From contig NZ_CP042464.1 of NCBI RefSeq assembly GCF_015074785.1, positions 620,001 to 684,000 on the forward strand: a DNA stretch of 64,000 nt. The letters are read 5' to 3'. Positions 42,024-50,939 of the stretch are shown piece after piece. The first letter of the stretch is position 1, and each line of letters starts with the position of its first letter. The translations under genes and the position numbers were made by a program. Source of the stretch: Segatella copri (GTDB lineage Bacteria > Bacteroidota > Bacteroidia > Bacteroidales > Bacteroidaceae). Below the pieces are notes generated by a model, which did not search any database, was not told the origin of the DNA, and was given only the letters and a program-made list of their open reading frames with translations.

Positions 42024-43064
42024 TTACTTCGCAGACTCAAACTCGCGCAAGAAACGAGTATCGTTCTCAGAGAAGAGACGAAGGTCGCTCACGCGATATT
42101 TCAAGTTGGTGATACGCTCAACGCCCATACCGAAGGCATAACCCGTATAGACATTGCTGTCGATACCGCAAGCCTCAAGATCATGAGGGTCAACCATACC
42201 GCAACCTAAAATCTCAACCCATCCGGTATGCTTGCAGAAGTTGCAACCCTTACCGCCACAGATGTTGCAGGAGATATCCATCTCGGCACTAGGTTCTGTG
42301 AATGGGAAGTAGCTAGGACGGAGACGAATCTTGGTATCTGCACCAAACATCTCACGGGCAAAGGTAAGGAGCACCTGCTTGAGGTCGGTGAAACTTACGT
42401 TCTTATCTACATAGAGACCTTCTACCTGATGGAAGAAACAGTGAGCGCGGGCGCTGATAGCCTCGTTACGGTAAACGCGGCCTGGGCAGAGCACACGGAT
42501 AGGTGGCTCATGAGTTTCCATATAGTGAGCCTCGTCGCCAGAAGTATGGCTGCGGAGGAGCACATTCTTGGTAACATCGTCGCTGTTGGTCTTCTCTATA
42601 AAGAAGGTGTCCTGCATATCGCGGGCCGGGTGGTCGGCAGCAAAGTTGAGCATCGTAAATACGTGCTTGTCGTCATCTACCTCAGGACCCTGGAAAAGGG
42701 TAAAGCCCATGCGAGCGAAAATGTCGATAATCTGATTCTTCACTACGGTGAGTGGATGGCGGGTACCGAGTGCTACAGGGTAGGCGGTACGGGTCAAGTC
42801 GATATCATCGCTTGATGCCTCGGCTTCTTCCATCTGCTCCTTCAGTCCGTTGATCTTATCAAGGGCTGCGTTCTTCAGCTCGTTGATTTTTACACCAACC
42901 TCTTTCTTCTGGTCGGCTGGCACTGTGCGGAAGTCGGCCATAAGGGCGTTAATCTCGCCCTTCTTGCTCAGATACTTGATTCGAAGCTGCTCTACTTCTT
43001 CTGCGTTTTGGGCAGTCAAAGTGCTCACTTCTTTCAAGAGTTCGTCTATTTTTTCTAATAACAT
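42024..43064 (-). CDS. pheS: Phenylalanyl-tRNA synthetase alpha subunit
   Basis: 346 aa. N-terminal coiled coil (about 1-90), then the class II core: SHTSGDEAHYMETHEPPIRV (motif 2 region), FPFTEPSAEMDI and GCGMVDPHDLEACG. Forms an alpha2beta2 enzyme with PheT, which is not in this window. Length normal. Confidence 0.95.
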   Translation of the reverse strand: MLLEKIDELLKEVSTLTAQNAEEVEQLRIKYLSKKGEINALMADFRTVPADQKKEVGVKINELKNAALDKINGLKEQMEEAEASSDDIDLTRTAYPVALGTRHPLTVVKNQIIDIFARMGFTLFQGPEVDDDKHVFTMLNFAADHPARDMQDTFFIEKTNSDDVTKNVLLRSHTSGDEAHYMETHEPPIRVLCPGRVYRNEAISARAHCFFHQVEGLYVDKNVSFTDLKQVLLTFAREMFGADTKIRLRPSYFPFTEPSAEMDISCNICGGKGCNFCKHTGWVEILGCGMVDPHDLEACGIDSNVYTGYAFGMGVERITNLKYRVSDLRLFSENDTRFLREFESAK

Positions 43065-43090
43065 ATCTATATTTTTATCTTTTTTGACTG

Positions 43091-43098
43091 CAAAGATA
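43091..43098 (-). promoter_or_regulatory. -7 element of pheS
   Basis: TATCTTTG on the minus strand, 27 bp before the ATG at 43064; faces the DUF4348 promoter. Confidence 0.65.
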
Positions 43099-43140
43099 AC
43101 ATTTTTTGCTTAAAAGATGAAATAATTCAAAAGAAAGTTG

Positions 43141-43148
43141 TACTTTTG
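43141..43148 (+). promoter_or_regulatory. -7 element of the DUF4348 gene
   Basis: TACTTTTG, 31 bp before the ATG at 43179. With 43091-43098 it forms a divergent promoter pair. Confidence 0.6.
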
Positions 43149-43178
43149 CATGGAAAATTTGAGAAATTTAATAGGTTT

Positions 43179-44036
43179 ATGAAAAAACTCTGTTTATTAA
43201 CGGTGTTAATGGCGGTGCTTACCATCGTTTGTTTCACGTCTGTGGGATGCACAGACAAGAAGCCTGCGCCTGCCATTGATTCGGCTTCATCTGATACGGT
43301 GATTGCCGACACCCAAGCGATGGACTCTACAGAACAGCTGATAGAGGAGACTCCGATGCCAAAGGCGGCTGACGAGCTTTTTGATGATTTCGTGTTTAAT
43401 TTTGCAGCTAACAGAAAGTTGCAGAAAAGTCGTATTGTCTTCCCGCTGCCGGTATATCACGGTAAGAAACTGACCAAGAAGATAGAAAAAAAACATTGGA
43501 AGATGGAGCATTTCTTCATGCGCCAGGATTATTACACGCTGATTTTTGATAATCAGAAACAGATGAAACTGATGAAGGATACTACTATCGATCATGTAGT
43601 AATAGAAAAGGTGTTCTATAGTAGAAAGACAGTTCAGCAGTTTGTGTTTAATCGCATCAATGGTCAGTGGATGATGACTAGCATTTGCTACAAGTCTATG
43701 TATCAGAATAATAATGCCAGTTTCCTGAAGTTTTACGGCCATTTTGCTACAGATACCGCTTTCCAGGCTCGCCACCTCCATAATCCGGTGAAGTTTACCG
43801 GTCCTGATCCTGATGATGATTTCAGTACGATGACAGGCGATATAGAACCGGAAACATGGCCTGCCTTTGCGCCTCAACTGCCTCACGGCATGATTTACAA
43901 TATAATCTATGGTCAGAAATATACCGAGAGCAACCAGAAAATCTTCGTGATTCGTGGTATTGCCAATGGTATGGAAACTTCTCTTACTTTCAAAAAGATT
44001 GGAGGAAAATGGGAACTGATCAAGCTGAATATGTAG
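43179..44036 (+). CDS. DUF4348 lipoprotein
   Basis: 285 aa. Signal peptide and lipobox FTSVGC, an acidic Ser/Asp-rich linker, then KAADELFDDFVFNFAANRKLQ... typical of DUF4348. The TTG in the ORF at 43146 is not needed; ATG 43179 gives the signal peptide. Likely first gene of a run with murB (32 bp apart) and the MBL gene. Function unknown. Confidence 0.85.
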   Translation: MKKLCLLTVLMAVLTIVCFTSVGCTDKKPAPAIDSASSDTVIADTQAMDSTEQLIEETPMPKAADELFDDFVFNFAANRKLQKSRIVFPLPVYHGKKLTKKIEKKHWKMEHFFMRQDYYTLIFDNQKQMKLMKDTTIDHVVIEKVFYSRKTVQQFVFNRINGQWMMTSICYKSMYQNNNASFLKFYGHFATDTAFQARHLHNPVKFTGPDPDDDFSTMTGDIEPETWPAFAPQLPHGMIYNIIYGQKYTESNQKIFVIRGIANGMETSLTFKKIGGKWELIKLNM

Positions 44037-44068
44037 CTTTTTAGTTAGTAGTAATAGTTTAACCAGAT

Positions 44069-45124
44069 ATGAAGGATATTCGTAACTATGGCCTTTTGGC
44101 TCACAATACATTCGGGATTGATGCTAAATGCAGCAGATTTCTAGAGTATGAATCGGTTGAGGAAGCCCGACAGATAGTGGGCTTGCTGACAGAGGCTGAT
44201 CAGCCACTGCTCATTTTGGGCGGTGGTAGTAATCTCTTGCTGACCGGTGATTATGCAGGTACAGTACTCCATTCGGCTATTATGGGTATTGAGGTTCTAG
44301 ACAACAAGACTTTGGCAGCTGCAGAGGGGAATGATGCTTTGTGCAATCCGGATTGGGTATTCCTTTCCTGTGGTAGTGGTGAGGTGTTTGATGATGTGGT
44401 AGCTTATGCCGTAGAGCATGGTTATCATGGAGCGGAGAATCTGAGTATTATTCCGGGTGAAGTAGGTGCCAGTGCGGTTCAGAATATCGGTGCCTATGGT
44501 GTGGAAGCTAAGGATATTATATATAAGGTGGAAGCGGTTGAGATAGCTACGGGCAGAGTAGTGGTGTTTGATAATGCTGACTGCGAGTATAGTTACCGTC
44601 AGAGTAAATTTAAGCATGAGTGGAAGGATAAGTATCTGGTAACGCATGTGATTTACCGTTTGCAGAAGACCTTCCGTCCGGATCTGGATTATGGTAATAT
44701 CCGTTCTGCGCTCGAGGCTAAGCGTATTGCTGAGCCTACAGCCCAGCAGCTTCGTGATGTCATCATAGAAATTAGAGAGGCAAAATTGCCTGATCCTAAG
44801 GTGTTGGGTAATGCAGGCAGTTTCTTTATGAATCCTATTGTAGAGAAGGCTAAGTACGAAGAACTGGCTGCTCTTTATCCGGGTATGCCTCATTATACAA
44901 TCGATGAATCTCATGAAAAGATTCCGGCTGGCTGGATGATTGATCAGTGTGGCTGGAAGGGAAAGAGTCTGGGACGGGCCGGTGTACATGATAAGCAGGC
45001 ACTGGTGCTAGTGAATCGTGGCGGCGCTACGGGCGAGGAAATCGTAAAACTCTGTGAGACCATCCAGGAGGATGTGAAGCAGAAGTTTGGTATAGAGATT
45101 CATCCGGAGGTGAATGTGAAGTGA
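44069..45124 (+). CDS. murB: UDP-N-acetylenolpyruvoylglucosamine reductase
   Basis: 351 aa. FAD-binding ILGGGSNLLLTGDYAG, IPGEVGASAVQNIGAYG with the active region, GNAGSFFMNP with the catalytic Ser, and HPEVN at the end with the catalytic Glu. Type I (E. coli-like) length. Second step of UDP-MurNAc synthesis. Confidence 0.96.
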   Translation: MKDIRNYGLLAHNTFGIDAKCSRFLEYESVEEARQIVGLLTEADQPLLILGGGSNLLLTGDYAGTVLHSAIMGIEVLDNKTLAAAEGNDALCNPDWVFLSCGSGEVFDDVVAYAVEHGYHGAENLSIIPGEVGASAVQNIGAYGVEAKDIIYKVEAVEIATGRVVVFDNADCEYSYRQSKFKHEWKDKYLVTHVIYRLQKTFRPDLDYGNIRSALEAKRIAEPTAQQLRDVIIEIREAKLPDPKVLGNAGSFFMNPIVEKAKYEELAALYPGMPHYTIDESHEKIPAGWMIDQCGWKGKSLGRAGVHDKQALVLVNRGGATGEEIVKLCETIQEDVKQKFGIEIHPEVNVK

Positions 45125-45161
45125 AGAATTCGTTTGTTTTCAGAAAAATATTTGATAATTA

Positions 45162-45941
45162 ATGAAGGTAACTTTATTAGGTACAGGCACATCGGGCGGT
45201 GTTCCTTCGCTGGGGTGTAACTGTGACGTGTGCCGAAGTACGGATCCGCATGATAAAAGATTGCGCAGTGCAGCAATGATAGAAACGGAGAATACCCGTA
45301 TTCTGATAGATGCCGGACCTGATATCCGACAGCAGTTGTTGCGTGTGCCTTTCAGAAAGATAGATGGCGTCCTGGTTACGCATATCCATTACGACCATGT
45401 TGGTGGTATTGATGATTTGCGCCCTTTCTGTATCTTTGGTGATATCAATATCTATGGCGATGAAATCGTTACTGCGGGGCTGCCTCATACGATGCCTTAC
45501 TGCTTTCCGGAGAATGCAGAAAAACTCTATCCGGGAGCTCCTAAACTCAAATTGCATACCATTCATCCGCATGAGCATTATCAGATAGGGGATATTGAGT
45601 TTGTTCCTATCCGTGTGATGCACGATAAGATGCCTATTCTCGGCTATCGGTTTGGTAAGTTTGCCTATATTACTGATATGAAATCTATGGGTGATGAAGA
45701 GTATGCTTATTTGGATGGTGTGGAAACACTCGTAATTAACGCACTCAGATTTGAGAAAACACATCACAGCCATCAGCTTGTATCTGATGCTATTGAGGTG
45801 TCGCGCAGGATAGGAGCAAAACATACTTATTTTATCCATGTGACTCATCAGATAGGTTTTCACGATGAGGCGAATAAAAGGCTGCCCGAAGGCTTTGAAT
45901 TTGGCTTCGATGGAATGGAGATATATGTAGAAAATAGATGA
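45162..45941 (+). CDS. MBL-fold metal-dependent hydrolase (PhnP-like)
   Basis: 259 aa. GTGTSGGVPSLGCNCDVC start with a CxxC site, THIHYDHVGGIDDLRPF with the HxHxDH metal motif, and a C-terminal HVTHQIGF His. Similar to PhnP-type cyclic-phosphate phosphodiesterases; actual substrate unknown. Downstream of murB by 37 bp. Confidence 0.9.
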   Translation: MKVTLLGTGTSGGVPSLGCNCDVCRSTDPHDKRLRSAAMIETENTRILIDAGPDIRQQLLRVPFRKIDGVLVTHIHYDHVGGIDDLRPFCIFGDINIYGDEIVTAGLPHTMPYCFPENAEKLYPGAPKLKLHTIHPHEHYQIGDIEFVPIRVMHDKMPILGYRFGKFAYITDMKSMGDEEYAYLDGVETLVINALRFEKTHHSHQLVSDAIEVSRRIGAKHTYFIHVTHQIGFHDEANKRLPEGFEFGFDGMEIYVENR

Positions 45942-46019
45942 GCTTTTGCTAAAAAAGGTTTAAAAACAGGTTGGTAAAAGTTAATTAAATTAAAATAATA
46001 GGTCTTTTGCTAAGAAAAA

Positions 46020-46051
46020 TTTGCAAGTATCATAGATTATTTCTATATTTG
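46020..46051 (+). promoter_or_regulatory. Promoter of a short transcript
   Basis: TTTG at 46020-46023, 20 bp, TATATTTG at 46044-46051; a terminator follows only 70 bp later. Confidence 0.7.
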
Positions 46052-46057
46052 CATGTG

Positions 46058-46121
46058 TGTTTTTCATAGTATTAGATTTAAGGTTAACAAGGTATTGGGG
46101 TCGCAGCGGCGACCCTTTTTT
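46058..46121 (+). ncRNA. Candidate short sRNA of about 65 nt
   Basis: Predicted start near 46058 from a consensus promoter; end at the intrinsic terminator gggtcgc-agcg-gcgaccc (46098-46115) plus T6. No gene fits inside. A leaderless 29-codon frame exists but has no support. It could also be a mere terminator of the MBL transcript. Confidence 0.45.
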
Positions 46122-46196
46122 GTTTTTATCCCCTTTTGGTGACTAAAAAATACCTTTTTCCAAGGCATCTTTCCTTTCTCCAAAACGGTATATGGT

Positions 46197-46460
46197 TCAT
46201 CTCTTCCGAGGTTTGAATCTCCGGTAAAGTTTCCAAGCCAACAGTGCACCGTCGAATGCTCCTGCTCCCACCTGCAGCAAACTCTGCAGTCGCTTGCTAG
46301 GACTCGCATTGCGTGACAGGATTTCAGGTTTTGTGAAAAGCGAGTTCCATAAAGTCTGAATCTTGGCATCATCGGCATCAATTTCCTTGCGTATCGTCTC
46401 TTTTTTGAGTCGGATATCGTTTAAGGAATTATATTCTGTGATTTCTGAATGATTTGTCAT
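46197..46460 (-). CDS. Conserved hypothetical protein, third gene of a small envelope operon
   Basis: 87 aa: charged helical N-terminus (IRLKKETIRKEIDADDAKIQ), a short weakly hydrophobic patch (LLQVGAGAFDGALLAWKLYRRF) and a basic end. Such proteins follow YtxH and holin-III-like genes in Bacteroidota. 15 bp after the holin-like gene. Function unknown. Confidence 0.7.
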   Translation of the reverse strand: MTNHSEITEYNSLNDIRLKKETIRKEIDADDAKIQTLWNSLFTKPEILSRNASPSKRLQSLLQVGAGAFDGALLAWKLYRRFKPRKR

Positions 46461-46475
46461 GTTGCGAAAAGGAGG

Positions 46476-46832
46476 TTATTTTTCCATTAAGAGGCTTGCC
46501 AGAAATCTGACCAATGGTCTCTCGATCCACTTATGGCGGAAAATTACAAATAATATTAATATAAATAGGTATACTGCAGCAACAATGCAGAATCCGAAAG
46601 TCAGACTACCTATTAAGTCTGCCAATGCAAAAGCAGCGCCAAAGGATAGGTAAATGAGGGTAAGCGTAAGTAAGCCCAGAAGTACCACCGTCATGGTGAT
46701 GACTGTAAGCAGGCGTACCACCTTATCCACAACATCGAGCTTCAGATATTCGCTCTGAAGCCCGATGTAATGTTTAAGCACCTCAATGAGCTGCCCGATA
46801 GTTTCTACATTTTTATCGTTAGAGAACATCAT
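46476..46832 (-). CDS. Phage holin III-like / DUF1469 membrane protein
   Basis: 118 aa. Two membrane helices (VVRLLTVITMTVVLLGLLTLTLIYLSF and LTFGFCIVAAVYLFILILFVIF) after an N-terminal helix with VETIGQLIEVLKHYIGL. Family members are often called putative Actinobacterial holin-X, but are housekeeping envelope proteins in this phylum; nothing suggests a prophage. Middle gene of three. Confidence 0.8.
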   Translation of the reverse strand: MMFSNDKNVETIGQLIEVLKHYIGLQSEYLKLDVVDKVVRLLTVITMTVVLLGLLTLTLIYLSFGAAFALADLIGSLTFGFCIVAAVYLFILILFVIFRHKWIERPLVRFLASLLMEK

Positions 46833-46844
46833 GATAGGTGATGA

Positions 46845-47057
46845 TTAAACCTCAGGAGCTGCGTCCTTGATATCGTCAACCAGATCATCAACGTCCTTAC
46901 GGCTCAACTTGATGTCGTGCTTCTTGCAGAAATCGTCTACTGCACCTGCAATCTTACTACGTGTATCCTCACCCTTCTCAGGAGCGAAAATCAAACCGAG
47001 TGCTGTACCAGCGATAGCACCGCCGAGGAAAGCACCAATGTAACCTAATGTTTTCAT
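46845..47057 (-). CDS. YtxH-domain small membrane protein
   Basis: 70 aa. One membrane helix (LGYIGAFLGGAIAGTALGLIFAP) followed by EKGEDTRSKIAGA, typical of YtxH. First gene of the operon with the holin-like and 87-aa genes. Often linked to stress envelopes; exact role unknown. Confidence 0.85.
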   Translation of the reverse strand: MKTLGYIGAFLGGAIAGTALGLIFAPEKGEDTRSKIAGAVDDFCKKHDIKLSRKDVDDLVDDIKDAAPEV

Positions 47058-47320
47058 ATGCTATAAATTTTAAACGTTAAACGATTATCTTCTTGTCATT
47101 TTCATTTGACAATGCAAATATACTAAATTCTCTTTAAAAAACAAGCCTTTTAGCCTTAATTTTTCATTAAAAATGTTTTAATAGCCTTATTTAACAAACT
47201 TTAGGCGGCATATTCTTCGTTTTTCGGGCATTTTTTTGTATTTTCGCAGAGTAAAAAACGCATAACGCGAAATTTATATTGAATGAACAACAATAATAAA
47301 CAATAAAACGAATAAGAATT

Positions 47321-47806
47321 ATGAAGAAAATTACAGTATTAAGCATGGGTATGTGCGCAGTTTTGGCGCTCGCAAGTTGTGGTACATCTAAGGAAAGTGC
47401 ATACAAGAAGGCATATGAGAAGGCTCAGCAGCAGGAACAGCAGGCAGCTCAGGCTCCTGTTGCTCAGGAACCAGTTGTAGCTCCTCTCGAGACTCAGGCT
47501 CCTTCTGATGAGCAGACAGAGGTTGATAATGCTACTGTTCGTTCTGAGGATGTTTCTCTCGTCTCTGGTTCTGGCTTGTCAAGCTATAGCGTAGTAGTTG
47601 GTTCTTTCTCTCTCAAGGCTAACGCTGAGGGATTGGCTAGTACATTGAAGAGCGCTGGCTACGATGCTCAGATCGCCCTGAACACAGAGCGTAACATGTA
47701 TCGCGTGGTAGCTTCTACATTTGCTGATAAGGCTGCTGCTGTCAAGAGCCGCAATCAGCTTCGCGCTGGTAAGTATCCTGATGCTTGGTTACTCCTTAAG
47801 AAGTAA
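47321..47806 (+). CDS. SPOR-domain lipoprotein
   Basis: 161 aa. Signal peptide, lipobox LALASC, a Gln/Ala/Pro-rich linker with long Glu runs, and a C-terminal SPOR domain (SYSVVVGSFSLKANAEGLASTLKSAGY... RVVASTF...). SPOR binds denuded glycan at division sites. Preceded by TATTTTCG, a weak -7 element. ruvX follows after 36 bp. Confidence 0.9.
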   Translation: MKKITVLSMGMCAVLALASCGTSKESAYKKAYEKAQQQEQQAAQAPVAQEPVVAPLETQAPSDEQTEVDNATVRSEDVSLVSGSGLSSYSVVVGSFSLKANAEGLASTLKSAGYDAQIALNTERNMYRVVASTFADKAAAVKSRNQLRAGKYPDAWLLLKK

Positions 47807-47842
47807 TCTGATATTATATAAGGATAAGATATCCGTAGATTA

Positions 47843-48256
47843 ATGCGAATTTTATCTATAGATTACGGTAAAAAACGTACCGGACTGGCTGTGACCGACC
47901 CATTGCAGATTATTGCCAATGGGTTGGCCACAGTTTCTACACATGAACTTTTCACTTATATCGAAACTTATATTCAGAAAGAACAGGTGGAGCGTATTGT
48001 TATCGGAAAACCGATGCAACCTAACGGGCAGCCAAGTGAAAACCTGGCAAGAGTAGAAAACTTCTACAACCGTTGGCGAAAGGCTCATCCTGAAATTCCA
48101 ATTGAATATTATGACGAGAGATTTACATCAGTCCTGGCACATAGAGCCATGATAGATGGAGGTGTAAAGAAGAAAGTGAGAAAAGAAAATAAAGGATTGG
48201 TAGACGAGATAAGTGCTACCATCATATTACAGGATTATTTGCAATCAAGAAGATAA
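47843..48256 (+). CDS. ruvX: RuvX/YqgF putative pre-16S rRNA nuclease
   Basis: 137 aa. RNase-H-like fold: [38 protein letters not shown] and [26 protein letters not shown]. Overlaps def by one base pair group (TAATG at 48254-48258). Role in rRNA maturation or Holliday-junction cleavage is debated for the family. Confidence 0.93.
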   Translation: MRILSIDYGKKRTGLAVTDPLQIIANGLATVSTHELFTYIETYIQKEQVERIVIGKPMQPNGQPSENLARVENFYNRWRKAHPEIPIEYYDERFTSVLAHRAMIDGGVKKKVRKENKGLVDEISATIILQDYLQSRR

Positions 48257-48813
48257 TGATTTTACCGATTTATATTTATGGTCAGCCAGTGCTGAGAAAA
48301 GTGGCTGAAGATATTACACCTGATTATCCAGATCTCAAGGTGTTGATTAATAATATGTATGAAACCCTTGATTCCAGCAACGGCATCGGACTGGCTGCAC
48401 CTCAGATTGGCTTGCCTATCCGCCTCGTTGTTATCGACCTGGATGTGCTCAGCGAGGATTACCCTGAGTATAAAGGATTCCGTCATGCTTTCATCAATGC
48501 CCATATCCTAGAGCGCGATGAGGAAAATACCGACTCTTCTGAAGAGGGATGTCTTTCTATTCCTGGTATCAATGAGAAGGTGGTTCGTCCTACACGCATC
48601 CATGTAAAGTATATGGATGAGGATTTTAATGAACATGATGAGTGGATAGGGGGATATCTGGCTCGCGTGATGCAGCATGAATTCGACCATTTGGAGGGTA
48701 CGATGTTTGTTGACCGTGTGTCTCCTCTTCGCAAGAACATGATAGCAGGAAAGCTCAAGAGTATCATCAAGGGCAATTTCCGTGCTGCCTATCGTACTAA
48801 GATACGTCGATAG
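48256..48813 (+). CDS. def: Peptide deformylase
   Basis: 185 aa. Motif 1 [10 protein letters not shown], motif 2 EEGCLSIPG with the metal Cys, motif 3 [10 protein letters not shown] with the metal His residues. Removes formyl groups from nascent proteins. Start overlaps the stop of ruvX. Confidence 0.96.
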   Translation: MILPIYIYGQPVLRKVAEDITPDYPDLKVLINNMYETLDSSNGIGLAAPQIGLPIRLVVIDLDVLSEDYPEYKGFRHAFINAHILERDEENTDSSEEGCLSIPGINEKVVRPTRIHVKYMDEDFNEHDEWIGGYLARVMQHEFDHLEGTMFVDRVSPLRKNMIAGKLKSIIKGNFRAAYRTKIRR

Positions 48814-48823
48814 TTCTTCCGAA

Positions 48824-48875
48824 AATATAGTAAGCTTCATGGTAATCGTGACGATTGGGCTTACTATATTTTTTT
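48824..48875 (+). terminator. Terminator of ruvX-def
   Basis: aatatagtaagc (48824-48835) pairs with gcttactatatt (48859-48870), followed by T6. Lies 11 bp beyond the def stop. Confidence 0.8.
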
Positions 48876-48917
48876 ATTCTACATTCAATAGGTTTTATTT
48901 CAGAGAGTTACGAACAG

Positions 48918-50882
48918 ATGAAGAAGATTCTCTTAGTTCTTTTTATGGTAATGGGCGCCATGTCGACTTCTGCCCAATATCGTGTAGACCGACTTGTTAC
49001 GGCCGGTCGGAGTGCATTGTATTATGAGGATTTCGTCCTTTCAATCAAGTATTTTAATCTGGCTATCGGTGCCAAGCCTTATCTGTATGAGCCTTGGTAT
49101 TACCGCAGTGTGGCAAAATTTAATCTGGATGACTTTACGGGTGCCGAAAGTGATGCCAGCGAGGCGTTGCATCTCAATCCCTATATCAATGATATTTATG
49201 ACTTGAGAGCCATCTGTCGCATCAGACAAAACAGGTTTGATGATGCGATAGCTGACTATAATGAGGCTATCAGACTGGAACCGCGCAACCGAAATTACTG
49301 GTTCAACCGTGCTATCTGCCAGATGGAAAACAAAAAGTATGAGGCGGCGCAACAGGAACTGGATACCATCGTGGAAAAATGGAAAGACTGGTCGAATGCT
49401 TATTCGCTCAAGGCTGAAGTGTATCTGCATCAGAAAGATACCGTGCAGGCTGAGAAATGGCTAGACAAGAGTCTGCAGCTCAATCCGTATGATGGGGATG
49501 CCTGGACTACGCGTGCCTATATGGCGCTGGCTAGAAAGGAATGGAAAACGGCTGATGAGGCGCTGACCAAGAGTCTGCATTTCAAACCTAACAATGTGAA
49601 CAGTTACATTAACCGTGCTTTGGCGCGTATCAATCTGAATAACCTCAGGGGGGCGATGAGTGATTATGACAATGCCCTTGAGCTGGATCCGAACAATTTC
49701 CTGGCTCATTATAATAGAGGACTGATGCGTGTACAGTTGGGTGATGATAACCGTGCTATCACCGATTTCGACTTCATTATCAAGATGGAACCCCAGAACT
49801 TCATGGCTATCTTCAACCGAGCTCTATTGCATGACAAGACCGGTAATCTGAGAGCAGCCATCAGGGATTATACTATGGTTATCAACCAGTTCCCTAACTT
49901 CTGGACCGGTTTGTCTAACCGTGCCAGCTGTTACCGACGCCTGGGTATGACAGCCAAGGCAGAGATGGATGAATTCCGTATCTTCAAGGCGCAGATGAAC
50001 AAGCATATCGGAATCCAGCCGAGATGGAGCGCAAAGACCAAGAAGGAGATGCGTAAGCGCTCTGAGGTTGACCCGAATAAGTTTGCTTCGTTGGTAGTAG
50101 ATGACGAACCGAAGTATGAACACAACTATAAGAGCGAGTATCGTGGTAAGGTTCAGAACCGTCAGGTAGAAACCGCCTTCCTGCCGATGTATCAGCTCTC
50201 TTATTTCCCAAACAATCAGAATGTAAGTGGAGTTCAGGCTTATGACAAAGAGGTTGATGCGCTCAATCAGCATACCAAGGCAGACAAGGTTTATATCGTT
50301 TGCAGTAAGGAGCAGCTCGATGAGAATGGTTCTATGAAGATATTCTCGATGATTGATAAACTTTCGGCGGAGTTGAGTGTGGCGAGCGATAATGAAACCA
50401 GAAAACGTCTCCTGATGCGCAGGGCCATCGCTCATAGTGTACTTCGTGATTTTGAGGCTGCCATCGGTGATTTCACCTATTATATCTCGCTCGATGACAA
50501 GAACTCTTTGGCTTACTGGCAGCGTGCTGTCTGCCAGGCTGAGATGGATGAATTTAACAAGGCTGAGGGCAAGGGTGTTCTGAACATCCATTCTGCTGAG
50601 GCTGATTTCAGTGATGCCATCCGCCTGAACAGTAACAATGCTTACATCTATTATAATAGAGGTAATCTTCATGCAGGCAGAAACGAACTTTCAAAGGCAA
50701 TAGATGATTATACCATTGCCTTGAGAATTGATAACCGCCTTGCAGAGGCTTATTATAATAGAGGTATAGCACGAGCCAAGAGTGGCAATAAGCAGACTGC
50801 CATCCAGGATCTTTCAAAGGCAGGAGAACTTGGTTTGTATGATGCTTATTCTGTAATCAAGCGCTTGAATAAGTCGAAATAA
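48918..50882 (+). CDS. Secreted TPR-repeat protein
   Basis: 654 aa. Signal peptide (MKKILLVLFMVMGAMSTSAQ), then about ten TPR units, such as AIADYNEAIRLEPRNRNYWFNRAICQ and AMSDYDNALELDPNNFLAHYNRG, separated by a nonrepeated basic linker at about 385-460. Another TPR block ends the protein. Length and architecture are of Bacteroidota periplasmic TPR scaffolds. The ATG at 48855 is upstream of the terminator hairpin, so 48918 is the start. Confidence 0.88.
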   Translation: MKKILLVLFMVMGAMSTSAQYRVDRLVTAGRSALYYEDFVLSIKYFNLAIGAKPYLYEPWYYRSVAKFNLDDFTGAESDASEALHLNPYINDIYDLRAICRIRQNRFDDAIADYNEAIRLEPRNRNYWFNRAICQMENKKYEAAQQELDTIVEKWKDWSNAYSLKAEVYLHQKDTVQAEKWLDKSLQLNPYDGDAWTTRAYMALARKEWKTADEALTKSLHFKPNNVNSYINRALARINLNNLRGAMSDYDNALELDPNNFLAHYNRGLMRVQLGDDNRAITDFDFIIKMEPQNFMAIFNRALLHDKTGNLRAAIRDYTMVINQFPNFWTGLSNRASCYRRLGMTAKAEMDEFRIFKAQMNKHIGIQPRWSAKTKKEMRKRSEVDPNKFASLVVDDEPKYEHNYKSEYRGKVQNRQVETAFLPMYQLSYFPNNQNVSGVQAYDKEVDALNQHTKADKVYIVCSKEQLDENGSMKIFSMIDKLSAELSVASDNETRKRLLMRRAIAHSVLRDFEAAIGDFTYYISLDDKNSLAYWQRAVCQAEMDEFNKAEGKGVLNIHSAEADFSDAIRLNSNNAYIYYNRGNLHAGRNELSKAIDDYTIALRIDNRLAEAYYNRGIARAKSGNKQTAIQDLSKAGELGLYDAYSVIKRLNKSK

Positions 50883-50885
50883 AAA

Positions 50886-50919
50886 AATCCCGCAGAGAAA
50901 ATCTGCGGGATTTTTTTTA
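50886..50919. terminator. Bidirectional terminator between TPR and rel genes
   Basis: aatcccgcaga (50886-50896) pairs with tctgcgggatt (50902-50912); A7 before and T8 after make it work on both strands. Confidence 0.88.
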
Positions 50920-50939
50920 TGTATTTATGTATTCCGGTT

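Noticed and set aside
46476..46832. Holin-like gene as sign of a prophage
   Set aside because: No capsid, tail, lysin or integrase genes nearby; it belongs to a YtxH-containing envelope operon.
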